This document shows, one piece after another, positions 39,881 to 52,400 of a stretch of 64,000 nucleotides of DNA. The stretch covers positions 24,644,001-24,708,000 of the forward strand of contig NC_133006.1 in assembly GCF_048564905.1 (NCBI RefSeq), given 5' to 3'. The notes below the pieces were generated by a model, which did not search any database, was not told the DNA's origin, and was given only the letters and a program-made list of their open reading frames with translations. Within the stretch, counting starts at the first letter, position 1. The number at the start of each line of letters is the position of its first letter. Made by a program: the position numbers and the translations under genes. This stretch comes from Vicugna pacos (taxonomy: Eukaryota; Chordata; Mammalia; Artiodactyla; Camelidae).

Positions 39881-40049
39881 AAGAATTGACTTGGGGATCT
39901 GGATAGCTCTCAGTTCAGGCTGAGACAGCTCAGAGTAAGAGGCTCCAGGTCTCTTGAGTTGGAGAACATGACTTCTGTGTGAGACCGAGTAGCTCAGAAA
40001 AGCTAGAGTCAGACCTCCAAACACACTGAGTGTGAGGCAGAGAACAAGG

Positions 40050-40880
40050 CCTGAGACAAAGTCACCCAGAGTGCCTATTAGCCTATTCTGCTACGGGGGT
40101 CAAAAGGAAACGCTGACCTCAGGGGCTGTCTTCCTTTTCATCCCTGGAGAGACTGGATACCTTATTGTCCTGAGGGGAGGGCTGGCCCTCAGAGTCACTC
40201 TCTCGGTACAAAATCTTGGACGCTACAGAGGCCTCTTCCCTCTCCGGAGCCGAGGACGGGGCGGCATGCTCATTTCCCTCCCCTCTTATGAGAGGCCAGC
40301 GGGGGAGATCCAGGAGGGGTTGGGGAGGCCCCATGGCCCCTCGCACTTGTGGGCTGCAGCTCTGCCTTCTCTTTCTCAAGATACTGCGGAGCCTTCCACC
40401 AAACCACACGGACCACCAAGCCGGGTGATCTGAGTTGCAGTGTCCACCGCGGTCCAGGGGCTCAGGTCCTAGTTCAGGGCGATGCAGGCTGGGTCTTAGA
40501 AGGATTGTTCACACCACAGGAGGAAGTGCCTATCAGGCCCAGGCCCCTGGTCGCAGCCACAAATCACCAGAGTGCTGTGAGACTCTGGCCGCACCCTTGA
40601 TATTAGCGACGCCCCTGCACTCATACCCTACCAGTTAGCCCCACAACACCCCGGGCCCCAAATCCTCTCCCCACCTCGCAGATCAGCGGGCGGCGATTGG
40701 GTTTGGGCCGCCTGCCGGGAGATGCGCCTTTCCCGGCTCCCGCGCCGCTGCAGCGGAGGGTCCCCTGCTCCTCCCCGCTGCGGAGGCCCGCCCAGGTCTT
40801 GGTCCGGGGCAGGGACCCCTCCCCGCCCGCCACCCCCAAAGCAGCAGGAGGAGTGGTTGGGTTCCTAAAGCCCTTACCAT
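40050..40880 (-). pseudogene. MHC class I relic (unit 3): exon 1 and exon 3 remnants only
   Basis: Reading the minus strand from the promoter, a decayed leader exon starts at the ATG at 40,880 and keeps a PLLLLL core. Exon 2 is not present. An exon 3 remnant spans about 40,347-40,590 (GGCTGCGACC and CTGGACCGCGGTGGACA are class I alpha2 landmarks) with in-frame stops and an internal deletion around the alpha2 helix. Intron 3-like sequence runs on to about 40,050, and no exon 4-8 sequence follows. It is more diverged than units 1 and 2, so it is the oldest copy here. It cannot make a class I chain. Confidence 0.85.
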
Positions 40881-41090
40881 TGGAGTCTGAGAAGAGATCT
40901 GAGTCCCGGCAGGTCGGTAGAGTAACCCTAAAACGGGAACCACGGAGACCCTGATTGGCTTCTCTAGAAGCTGGACACGCAATGGGAGCGAGAACTGGGG
41001 TTACGTCATGAGTATCCAGGCAGGAGGGCCCGACACAGGTTGTGAGAGGAAGAAGTGAAACCCCGGAGACATGGGGAATCCCGGGTGGCT
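40881..41090 (-). promoter_or_regulatory. Well-preserved class I promoter on the unit 3 relic
   Basis: The plus strand shows GATTGGCT (reverse CCAAT), TTACGTCATG (41,001-41,010, a stronger CRE match than in unit 2), a GAAGTGAAACC IRF-like element (about 41,052-41,062) and GGGGAATCCC (41,073-41,082, a near-canonical kB site). All main class I promoter motifs remain although the gene behind them is gutted. Confidence 0.75.
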
Positions 41091-42899
41091 TGCCTCCCGC
41101 GCCCGGACACCGGTCTCCGGGCCTAAGACCCTGAAAGCCCTGCTCAGAAACCCGGAACCTGGCCCCGAGCCCTCCTCTCCTCCTGCATGGAGCACTCTTT
41201 GTTACCCTGTCTCCCTGAGTCCTGGCCCAGGGGCTGTGTCAGTCAGCAACGTACAAACTTTCGGCTTCAGAATTTCTATACACGCTTACCATTCGGCACC
41301 TCAAAGATAATTTCATTTATGTGGGTTATATCTGTCAATACTTACCATATTAGAAATTTAAATCTTAAAAAAATATTGATTCAATTATAATATTAATAAC
41401 CCATTACATGTTTAAAATATATATTTTTATGAAAAATTACTATTTTCAAAAAAAAAGCCTAGTGAGAAGTGTTCCCTCTAGATTTTACATTTTTTTCAAG
41501 TCTTTTTTCTTGTCTGTCTCATTAGAAAACTGATGGATTTGCATATCTGCTTCCACATTGACTCTTTTTGACTGAAGTATATGAAAAAAAAATCCAGCCT
41601 CACACAAATATGTAGGGGAAATATAACGTTTTCAGATAATTGTGGTTATTCATCTTTGATGCTCTACTAAAACTACACAAGCTTATTTTGCAATTTGGAA
41701 CTTGAAACTATCACTGAATATTTCCAAATTTTCTGTATAAGAATCCAAAGGTCTATCTTGTGCACTGAATAAATCTTATACTGATGCATGATTATTAAAA
41801 GTAATGCATTGCTTCACCAAACTGTATACATCTTACAGTGTTAACATTTAGTTAAGATTATCAAAAATCATATTTGTTAATATTACCACAGATTCCAATA
41901 GAATGGTTTGTTAGTACTGGGAACTGTCAAGATCAATTTTCTCATGAGAACTTATATTTTATCACTGGCAATAAATACTGCCAATTAACTAAGTCTAATA
42001 TGCCAAATAACTCATTCATTATACCAAATAACTAACTCTAAATCATCATAGTACTTTGTCCTTCATTCTTAAAGTAAAAATGGCATTTTATAAAAAAGAG
42101 GCTAGGTCAACTTAGAAAAATTATTTTCCTTGAAACACAGTACTTTAGAACATAGCAGAGGTATTTTGTATGTACTTCCCATTTCATATCAGATATTCTA
42201 AAATGTGGACTCAAGAACGATGATTTAATAAAGTTAATAATTTTTAATACTACACCCAGGTATTTTTTCAGTGAAACTTGCTTTTTTATTCTCCAATTAA
42301 ATGGTGGTGAAGAATACAATAACCACTATTGCTGTTTCGTCAAGTAGCCTCTATTCCTGCTAAGTTTTACCTCAGTGCAAATGTCAACACAGTGAAAAAG
42401 GTAAGTGAATTCTTGGTAATGTTATGAAAACAGTTTTGATCTCACGGATCCCATGGTAGGGTCTCAGTGACTTCAAGGGTTACACAGACCACACTTTGAG
42501 AACTGCTCTTCTGAGTAAACCAGCGGGACTACAAAATGGCACCCACCTCTTTGCCTCCTCTTCGCATCTCAGAATCCCTCTCCCTGAGCTGGACTCCCTG
42601 CCTCCCAAACCATTGCTTAGGGCTCTGCCTCTTGGCTCTTCTAAAAGACAACTTACCCCCTAGAAATCTGCCAGAGAGTGCCTCAGTCTAGGAGGGAGTT
42701 GGAGGACAGTTGTTTCCCCTTTAGAACTGGGAAGAGTTTATGCCTGAAGGCACCGGAGGAAAATTCATTCATGACCCATTTTGGTTTTGTTCATACCATA
42801 TCCCAGAAAGAAATCAGATGCAGTCTGTATGAGAAATAATATTGGCCCTTTGCTTTTAAATGGGTCTAATACACCTTATTTGAGGCCTACAAAGCATCA

Positions 42900-43090
42900 A
42901 TAATAGTGCTGTTCAATAGAACTTTCTGTGATGAAGAAATTGTTCTAAATCTGCACTTCCCATATGGTAGGTAGCTACTGAGCATTTGACATGTGGCTAG
43001 TGTCACTGAGCAGGTGAATTTTTATTTTCTTTAATTTAAATTTAAATATTCATATGTGACCAGTAGCTATCATATTCGACAGAGCATATC
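42900..43090. mobile_element. Old hAT-type non-autonomous element (MER-like)
   Basis: The stretch with GTTCAATAGAACTTTCTGTG, ACATGTGGCTAGTG and TTAATTTAAATTTAAAT resembles a common mammalian hAT-derived MER element. I cannot give the subfamily with confidence. A second short piece near 42,485 (GACCACACTTTGAGAACTGC) looks like the end of a MER5-type element. Confidence 0.45.
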
Positions 43091-44889
43091 TAGAGTGTTT
43101 TAGTTTTCAATCTCCCGCCTCAAGAAGATACTGTATGGCTTATACATTGAAATACATTAAAATTATCTTGTATGGAAGCCATAGATTTGTCCATATGGGT
43201 CTTAGACATATCCTTAAAATACAGCACTCCCAAGAAAGTTTAATTAATATGTATTTTAATATCTAGAGTATACAGACATTAGCAAAAACAGAATCTATCA
43301 CTTCAAAGTCATCAGTATTCAAAAATACCCATCACTGGAACTAATTCTTGTCTATATTACATTGAGACTTGATGTCATTTTCGTTAACCTGGTAAACATC
43401 AGCAAGCACATAAGTCTTCACTTAGCCCACGAGAAAGTATTTATTGAATGCTCCATATATAAAACACCTTGTAGGCCCTGTGCATAATTACACAATTATA
43501 AAACAGAAGACATAAGCCTTAGAATTCCACCACCTTAAAGTTCTTTATCTATCGTTCCTCCCCATACTTCCCCCCAAATTCATGTTTCTCTGTTTCCCTT
43601 CTCCCTTGGACTCCACTCTCTTCATCCTCTCCACCTAGATAAAAATATACATGAAATTTTCACAAATGTAGAATGAAGAATTTTTCTAATCATAACCCCA
43701 AGATGAAAAATCACAAAGAAAAAAAATAATACTTTTCTATGGCAACCACAAACTCACAGGCATGCAAACAAATGTCATAATTAAACTCCAAGTTACCAAA
43801 AAAGAAAAAAAAATCTGACCGACAAAAGGTTAGTATGTGTCAGTATTCTTCACCCAAAGACTACCAGGAACTCACCTAGTTGAATACATGGTATTTACTA
43901 CTTGATGCAGCAAGAGAGTAAGCACACCATGGGAGCCATAGGGCATCTTAGAATGAGGGCATTAGAACGAATGCATTATTGTGGGCTTTGGGCTTTGGCT
44001 AGATAATTTGGGGAAGGTTAAGAAACAGGGGTTCACTCTAAATTGAGTATTGCCAGGAAGCAAGGTCAATTATATGACTGGGTGGCCTAATCAGTCTTAC
44101 CTATATGGAGGGCAGACTAGAGCAAGGATAAAGCAGCAATTGGTTAAGAAGCAGCCATCACTCATGTTACCCAGGACAGGGAGATGTTCAACACTTTGTG
44201 AGTTGCACAGCGCCCTGTTTTCCTCTGTGCTTAAACATAATGATGTAATAGCCTTGTTTTGTGTCACTTTATCATGGTCTCAGTGTATCTTTGCCTAATG
44301 TTGGTATTTTGTGAGACGGTTTATGTCAAAGAAGAGAATAACATGGCCTAGCTGGGAGCAGCAGGCCAGCTTTAAACAACACTGAGATCCAGCTGTAAGT
44401 GTCACACTTGTTTCCTGGGGTCAGGGGCCAGCTTTTGTGGCTGCCACCAAGATGATGCACCACTTGATCATCTGGCTCTGGTGGCCAGCAGGGCTTCTAT
44501 TCACAGTCCCACAGGATAGTAGCAAACAATGAAATGGTTCTTAAAACAGGTATGCATGCTCCCCATCCCTCCACCCAGCACACGGAAATGCCCATCTTCC
44601 AGTCCTTCCCTAAAAAAAGGTCTATTTGCATACCTTAAAAGCCACTGCCTAAGAGTCTGGCTTCCAATCAGCCTGCATGTGGATGCTAACTGAGAGCCTC
44701 TCCTCTGGGACACTGACAGGTCTTCGCATCCCCTCAACTAACTAGTACCCACTAAGAACAAAGAAGGCAGCTTGGACGATCAGAAAGCTTTCAGACGACC
44801 AAGAGCCAGGCTGAATGATAAGGTTTATTTTTTCAAGAGACAACTCCACCGAGGCTGAGAGAGGTGGCTGTTTTAGCTAATGTGCAGAA

Positions 44890-45690
44890 CCCAACACAGA
44901 GAATCAAGGAAAATGAGGAAACAGAAGAATATGTTACAAATAAAAGAATAAGATAAAACTCCAGAAATAGACCTTTAAAAAGGAGGTAAGTGATTTACTT
45001 GATAAAGAGCTCAAAGTAATGGTCATAAAGATGCTCACTGAGCTCAGGGTAAGTACAGATGAACAAAGTGAGAATTTCAACTAAAGAGATAGAAAATATA
45101 AGAACGTACTAAACAGAAATCACAGAGATGAAGAACATAACAAATGAACTAAAAAATTCAATAGAGGAGTTCAAGGGCAGACTAGATCAAGTGGGAGAAA
45201 AAAATCAGTGAACTTGAACACAGGGTAGAAGAATTCATTTAATCAGAGAAGCAAAAAGAAAAAAAGAGTGAAAAAGAGCATGACAGAATATTGAAACACT
45301 ATCAAATGACCCTATGTCACATTAGGGTCCCAGGAGGAAAAGAAAGAAAGGGGAAGAAAACTTTTTCAAGAAATAATGGCTGAAAATTTCCCTAACCTGG
45401 GGAAAAAAACAGACATCCAGATCCATGAAGCCCAAAAAGTTCCAAAAAAAGATAAATCCAAAGAGACCCATACTAAGACCCACTGTTAATTGTTAAAAAT
45501 TAAAGAAAGAATCATAAAAGCTGCAAGAGAAAATGACTTGTTATGTACAAGGGAACCCCCATAAGATTACCAGCAGATTTTTCACCAGGAAATTAGCAGG
45601 CCAGAAGAGAACAATATGAAATATTCAGTGCTGGAAGAAAAAAAAGTGCCAACCAAGAATATTCTATCATTTTACATTCCTACTAGAAGT
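44890..45690 (+). mobile_element. L1 ORF1 fragment
   Basis: Decayed L1 ORF1 region, e.g. ACTAAACAGAAATCACAGAG and GCAGATTTTTCACCAGGAAA. Stops break the frame, and it is cut off by the Tigger-type element that follows. Confidence 0.75.
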
Positions 45691-45697
45691 AGGTAAG

Positions 45698-45966
45698 TAG
45701 TATGGTGATCTGTGATCAGTAATCTTTGGTGTTACTATTACAAAAAGGTTACGCCTCACTGAAGGTTCACATGATGGTTAGCACTTTTTAGCAATAAAGT
45801 ATTCTTAATTAATGTAGGCACTATTTTTAGCACACTTACTACTACAGTAAGTTTAAACATAACTTCTATATGCACTGCGAAATGAAAAAATTCATCTGAT
45901 TCACTTTTTTGAAAAATTATTGCAGTGGTCTGGAACTAAACCTGCAATATCTTCAAGGTATGCCTG
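45698..45966 (+). mobile_element. Internally deleted Tigger1-family element
   Basis: It starts with Tigger1 5'-type sequence (GGTGATCTGTGATCAGTAAT, shared with about 33,870), jumps to Tigger1 3' sequence (GATGGTTAGCACTTTTTAGC) and ends in the GGTATGCCTG terminal repeat at 45,957-45,966. It is a non-autonomous deletion derivative sitting between two L1 parts of opposite strand. Confidence 0.8.
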
Positions 45967-45975
45967 TATGATATT

Positions 45976-47060
45976 AGCCGTGGGCTTTTCATAAATGGCC
46001 TTTATCATGTTGAACTAGTTTCCTTCCATTCCTAGCCGGTTAAGTGTTTTTATCATTAAAGGGTGTTTAACTTTGTCAAATGCTTTTTCTGTATCAATTG
46101 AGGTAACCATGTGGATTTTGTTGTTGTTGTCATTCTGTTAATGTGGTTGACTTCTGCATGCTGAACCATCATTGGAGGAATTCCAATCCACTGAAGGAAT
46201 AAAGCCAACTTAATCATGGTGCATACTCTTTTTGATGTGCTGTTGAATTCTGTTTGCTAGCATTTTGTTGAGGAATTTTGCACCACTATTCATGAGGAAT
46301 ATCGTGTATAGTTTTCTTTTCTCGTACTGTCTTTTGTCTGGCTTTGGTTTCGAGGTAATGTTGGCCTTATAGGATGAATTTGGAAGTGTTCTCTCCTTCT
46401 AGGTTTTTTGCAAGAGTTTGAGGAGGGCTGGTGTTAATTCTTTAAATACTGTATACAATTCACCAGTGAGGCCATCTGGTAGTAGTCTTTTCTTTGTTGG
46501 GAGGTTTTAGATTGCTGATTAAATCTTCTTAAAAGTTATAGCTCTGTTCAGATTTCCTGTTTCTTCATGATTCAGTCTTCAGTAAGTTGTGTGTTTCTAG
46601 GAATTTATCTGTTTCCTCTAGGCCATCTAATTTGTTGGTGTACAATTATTCATAATATTCTCTTACAATCCATTTATTTCTGTAAAATCAGATGTAATGT
46701 CCTTTTTCTTTTCTGATTTTAGTTCTGTGGGTCTTCTCTCATTTTTTCTTCGTCGATGTAGCGAAAAGTTTGTCAGTTTCATTGATCATCATTTCAAAGA
46801 ACTTACTTTGGTTTCGCTGATTTTCTCTATTTTTTGTTCTCTTTTCTTTATCTTGCTCTAATCTTTATTATTTCCTTTCTTCAAGTAGCTTTGGCTTTAA
46901 TTTATCCACCTTTTTCTAATTCCTTAAGTTGTAAAATCAGGTTGTTAATTTGAGATATTTCTTCTTTTTTAATGTAAGCACTCACAGCTATAAATTTCCC
47001 TCTTCTTGCTGCTTTCATGGCATCCATTAGTTTGGGTATTTTGTGTTTTCATTATCTAAA
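45976..47060 (-). mobile_element. L1 ORF2 fragment (antisense)
   Basis: Reverse complement of L1 ORF2, e.g. TTTTTCTGTATCAATTGAGG and CATTTTGTTGAGGAATTTTG. Decayed, with no intact frame. Confidence 0.8.
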
Positions 47061-47721
47061 GCATTATGCACACTGATTAGAATACAAAATAGAATGATAT
47101 TTCTTAATCATTAAATGGTTTCAACAACTCCAGAAAGTTGCATGCTACAATGAGTTTGATAGAAAATATAATGAGTCAACATTTTGGCTTGTGACAGGTA
47201 AAAATCATGATGAAAGGTTACTATGAAATTTTACTATTTTCACACTAACTATGGAAACGCATTCATTTTAGCAATTTTTTGCAGGAAACTTGTACAAACC
47301 AATATAAGATCTAAATTCATCACAAAATATATAAAACAGGAACAAAGTGGCTTTTTGGTTTAGTTTTTGAAGACTGGAATGCTGACACCTTTGAAACAGG
47401 CAGTTGGCTTGGATCTGCTGCTGACTATGATTCTAGCATCAGACATAATTTCTTTCTTAGGCTTCTTTTCTTCTGATAGTTTTTTCTATTTATCTGTCTA
47501 ATAAGTATCCCTAACATTAGTCTTTGACTTTACAAAAATATTCTAAAGAGGAATAGTTTCACCATTCTCTTGCTAAATTCTGACCCTGTTCATACTTATT
47601 TCTAACCAAAATTATTGGAACATCCTCTGTCTAAACCCTTAACCCTTAAAATCTGTTTCCTTCAGTCCCACAAGTCAAACATGGACTGGGCTGTAATAGA
47701 ATATACTAGTTAAAACCTTTG

Positions 47722-47815
47722 TGGGTGAGGGTATAGCTCAGTGGTAGAGCACATGCTTAGCATGCACAAGGTTCTGGATTCAATCCCCTGTATCTACATT
47801 AAAAAGAAAAATTTT
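47722..47815 (+). mobile_element. Vic-type tRNA-derived SINE
   Basis: GAGGGTATAGCTCAGTGGTA, then CATGCTTAGCATGCACAAGG, then GGATTCAATCCCCTGTA and an A-rich tail. The TAGCTCAGTGG and GGTTCTGGATTC parts keep the Pol III A- and B-box positions. This family is the clearest sign in the window of a camelid source. Confidence 0.88.
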
Positions 47816-48289
47816 TTCAATTCAAAAAATTCTTTGGCCCCTCACCATATAGAAAAACTCTGGTTGAAAACTGCTTTGTCCCTGCTATGACGAGGATCTG
47901 AACTTACAACGTCGGCAATCTACTTCTACTTGCTTGTGTTGTTAGATACAGATATAGGATATTTATCTTGTGTTGTTTGATCTAATTTTTTCAACAAAAC
48001 ATTCTTATACAACTGAACTATCAGAACAAATTTCCCCACATCTCTTAAACCCAGAGGTTTAAGTACTGGAAGTTCCTTTTAGGCAACCAGCATCTGCTCC
48101 CATATTTTGAGAATGCTAAACTACGTGAGCCTTGAAAGGACCAGTTCTTGTTACAGAAGCTAGAAACACACTTTCCTAACCTTGTTTGTTGCTGGGGCAC
48201 AGGCAGTCACCCCACACGCTGGCAATCTGCTGCACTTATGCCAGATTTTGATGTAGGAGTTAGTTACATGAAGAACTAGGCTTGTTCTA

Positions 48290-48475
48290 TCCACTAATTT
48301 CCTGAGACCATGTCTTCTTCAACTCTTTGTTCTCATCTCTATATCCAGGAGAACTATGCCCATCAGTCTTGTCTATGAATCCACCAAGATAGCCATACAT
48401 ACCTCTGACTCCACCCCGATCTGTATTCATTACTTCTTCCTCTGCTCCCCACGAGATCGTATCCACTATCTGCTA
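48290..48475 (-). pseudogene. Fragment resembling the TRIM26-like B30.2 exon
   Basis: The plus strand here aligns with 49,772-49,965 of the TRIM26-like last exon. Shared landmarks, in order, are TTTCCTGAGACCAT, CTCATCTCTATATCCAGG, AGAACTAT(G/A)CCCATCAGT, CCACCAAGATAGC, CTTCTTCCTC and GCTCCCCAC. The match covers only the segment that encodes the acidic/glycine-rich insert near the start of B30.2, and it fades outside it. It lies about 1 kb beyond the TRIM gene's stop codon, on the same strand. The proline-rich open frame on the plus strand over this DNA is a by-product of the reverse strand. Confidence 0.75.
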
Positions 48476-49446
48476 CTTGTACTCATGCTAGTATGTTCTG
48501 TTTATATAGTGACAATCCCAACAATCCTCTCAACCTCTGATGACCCTCCGCCTCCTCCTCCCTCTCACTGCAGCTCCCACACTGACTTCTAGGTCTTTGT
48601 AGCAACATGGTAGCACCTCCAGAACTTGCAAGCTGGTAAGTACAGATCTCCCTCCCTCTTTGCACTCTACACACCCCAGTAATGTTTAATAAATTTCCCT
48701 TTTCCTAGAATTAGCCGAATTTGTTTTCTGCTGCTTATAGCTAAGACTACTAACTTAACATTAAGCTAAGTGTCTTTTTCTATCATCTTAAAACACTGCT
48801 GACATAAGACTTAACTTTAGGACCAAGTGACTTCCAAAATCTCATATACACCTGAACCTCATATGGCTTCCCCTCCTCCTTTTTATTGCAAAAATTATCA
48901 GAACACAGAAGAAATAAACCTATTCCCACTCCAGTTATCTCAAATTTCATAATATATCAAACATTAAGCAGGCATGAATTGCAAAATATTTACTGATTTT
49001 CAGTCGCTTAGGAGGATGGTAGGAAAAATTATGTAACAGAGCAGGTGCTTCAGACATTGATATGGATGTTGTAATCAATTACCATTAATGGCAGGGGCTG
49101 CAATCCTATGAGATAGTCATTCATTCTCATAACTTTGTCTCAGTGGCAGGTGAAGAATCAAATCAAAGACAACAGAAGAGAAAGGTTAATAATAACACAC
49201 ATTTTAATAAGTACTTTAAAGACATTTCAACCATTCCCCTGTAGAGAAAGCAGATCAATATTACTGTTCTCATTTTAGAGACCAAGCAGTGAGGACAAGA
49301 GACTCTTGACTCTACCATAATGCTGCAGTCATCTAACTGCATTCAGAACCCAGCAGGACAGTCTAGCTGACGTAGAGAGTTGGGAATGATGTCAAGGAAC
49401 AAAGGATAAATGAAAAAACCTAGGGCTGTGTCCATGGGGTCTTCTC

Positions 49447-52400
49447 TCAGGGTCTCAGTGTAAGTCTGGATCTCATGCAATTAAGCCACAGGAAAGGGAA
49501 AATTCTCCCAGTGAAGGAAGATGAGAATTCATAGATAAATTCTTCAGTTCTGGCATTGGTAAAGGTTACTTTCCCACCATCATAATCCAGGGCAACCCCA
49601 ATCTGCCTTGGACAGTAGGACAGGATCTGGAGGGGTTCAGGGCTAGTACATATATAAACCCCAGCTGAAGACAGCTGCAGAGTCCAGAATCCCTCCTCAG
49701 GGGTGAAGTTAAGAAATCCTCTTCTCACCACCGACTCTCTTGCCACCCCTACCAGGCAGAATTTTGGCCATATTCCATTTTCCTGAGACCATTCCTCCTC
49801 CAACTCCTCACTCTCATCTCTATATCCAGGAGAACTATACCCATCAGTGATGCCTATAAACCCACCAAGATAGCTACTGCCAAACACACCTCTGGTTCCG
49901 CCCCTGTATTTCACTGCTTCTTCTTCCTCCTCCGCTCCCCACCATATCCTATCCACTTTCACTTCCCAATACACTTTGCCCCACGTGAAGCCCTTACTTC
50001 CCAGCACTCCAGGCTCTGGATCAAATCGCTGACCATGTTGGTGTTTGTTCATCCACAAGCCAGTGAATATCATACTCTTCCCATTTGGAGACACTGAGAG
50101 GTAGCCATTGGCTGTCTGGGAATTCAGGATGATCCTCACTGTGCGGACAAAGAGACAAAGGTGTGGCATCACAAAAGATATCAAATGAGATTTGTCCCAT
50201 AGGTTCTGGGGCCTTTATGACAATGGTGGGAGACTCCTCAGGGGACCAGGACAGAGACTGCTTTTGACCTTATGTTCATACTGTTAGCAACCATAGCTAG
50301 AAAATGAAGACAACACCAAGAGAAAATTTAAGGGCACAGGCAGTGTGATGAGACTTGAGAGGAAGAAAAGGTAAGGACTGGATCATTGTAGCTGGGAAAA
50401 TCTGGGGAAAGGTTTGTGGTACTGAACTCTGAATTCTTAGGATAAAGAATTTGGTTACATTAGTCACACAAAGACCTTTCTCTTTAAAACAGAAGAGCTG
50501 ACCCATAAGTAAGAGAGCTTCACAGGAAAGCTACAATTTGGAGTAGGAGAATTTACTTTGAGGCAAATTTCAGCCACTATCCCCTACAGATACTCACTTG
50601 TCTTATATTCCAGATCCCTTATCAGTTTTCCTAGAGTAAAAGAAGAAAAGGACAGTAAGCAATTCTGACTCCACATCTTCTAGGCCAAATTCTCTTACTG
50701 TTGGCTAATACAGCTTTAAAAGGTGACAGGGCACCATGAAAGCTCAAGTGAAGCAGAGAAATCAATTCAGGAGACACCAAGAGCCTGTCCAGTCTAAGGC
50801 GGTTCATGTGAGTATCCATGCCAATATCTGCTGAATCTACCTAGTGCTTCATTCAAGAGTACTTTTAGGCCTATTCCCTGTTTTTAAACTAAGTCCTAAA
50901 CTTCCAGTCCTAAATCACACTATTTCCCTCCACTCTCAAAGATGCTTCTTTCAGATTAATTCTCCTAGTAGTCTTTAAATTTTTTTAATTTAAATTTTTG
51001 GTAGAAACACCTAACATTTACCATCTTTACCATCTTGAAGTGTACAGTGCATTAATGTTAAGTATATTTACACTGCTGTGCAATCAATTTCCAGAGCTCT
51101 TCCATTCTGCAAAACTGAAACTCTATACCCACTAAATAACAACTCCTCATTTCCCCCTCCCAACCTCTGGCAGCCACTTTTCTACTTTCTGCTCCTACAA
51201 ATTTGACTACTGTAGATAGCTCATATAAATGGAATCATACCGTACTTGTCTCTTTGTGACTGGCTCATGTCAGTTAGTATAATGTCCCCAAGGTTCACCC
51301 ATGTTGTACCATGTGTCAGAATTTCCTTCCTGTTTTAGGCTGAATAATATCCCACTGTCTGTATACATCATATTCTGTTTATCCATTCATCATTGATGGA
51401 CATTTGGGTTGCTTCTTCTACCTCTTGGTTATTGTGAATAACGCTGCAGTGAAAATCAGTGTGCAGATATCTCTTTGAGACCCTGCTTTTAATTCTTTGG
51501 GAAATGGGAGTGCTGGATCACATGCTAATTATATTTAGACATTTTGAGGAAATGTCATACTGTTTTCTGTGGCCTCCCAATATTCTTTTACCTCACTTTT
51601 AGATATGAAATATCTTTTTGCCAACTCTGAGACCTATTGACTATGATTCTACTTTAGTCTAGGTAACATTCTATCACGTGTAAAGACTCCCCGGTTTGAA
51701 CTTAGTTAGATTCCCTCCCCAGTGTCCCTGTCTGGTGTGAATGACACGCACAAAAGCAAGGAATTCTGGGAAGCCCTGGCCACAATCAAAACCTAAGGAA
51801 ACATTACAGAGATAGAAAGAAGGTTTTCTAGGCTCAGAACCCCTTCTTTTACCATGGAATCCTCTGAGTCCTTTCTCTAAAGAAAGAAGTTTATCTGAAA
51901 ATTCTTCTGTCCGCTTTTTGATTGCAGGACTGATAGGCTTTTCAATCCAGAACTTCTTCCGGGGATATCTAGAGGGAATGGAGTCACAGTGAGAACTACT
52001 GGAGGAAAGGCACGATTTCCCACCGTCACCACAGGCACTTAGACAAACACCAATAATGGACTAAAGGGGTGGAGCGTTAAAGCTACATTTCCAAACTCTC
52101 AGTTTCAACATCAGAGTCAAACAACGATATAGAGTTCTGAATAAAGGGCCATGATCCAAGGATTCTCTACTCACCAACATATCATTAAGGTACAATATTA
52201 AAAAAGAAAGAAAGCCATTTTCTGCCTTTGAAAATCTTCGAAACATGCTATTAATACTACAACTTCTAAAGAAACCACCTGAGGATATAAACTAGACAAA
52301 TTAAAATTAAGCTTTAAATATATGTTTGTTAAAAACTTTAAATTTTAAATTAAGATATAGCTGGGCAGAGATATGTAAGCTAAATACACAATGAAAGAAA

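Larger units (their letters stand above)
40050..44440. repeat. MHC class I duplication unit 3, 5' flank
   Basis: Collinear with unit 2 (about 19.94-23.02 kb) and unit 1 (about 5.2-8.37 kb) but clearly more diverged. Landmarks are the shared CCTGGCCCAGG...GTGTCAG segment at 41,222, the TTATCATGGTCTCAG segment at 44,270 and the CAACACTGAG segment at 44,377. It lacks the solo LTR of unit 1. The stretch 42.4-44.0 kb is expanded relative to unit 2 and holds old repeats and no gene. Confidence 0.8.

Noticed and set aside
47722-47800. tRNA gene
   Set aside because: The A- and B-box-like parts belong to a Vic SINE with an A-rich tail; there is no complete cloverleaf.
48356-48592. Possible small membrane protein with a proline run
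   Set aside because: The DNA is the reverse strand of a TRIM B30.2-like fragment, so the frame is a by-product.
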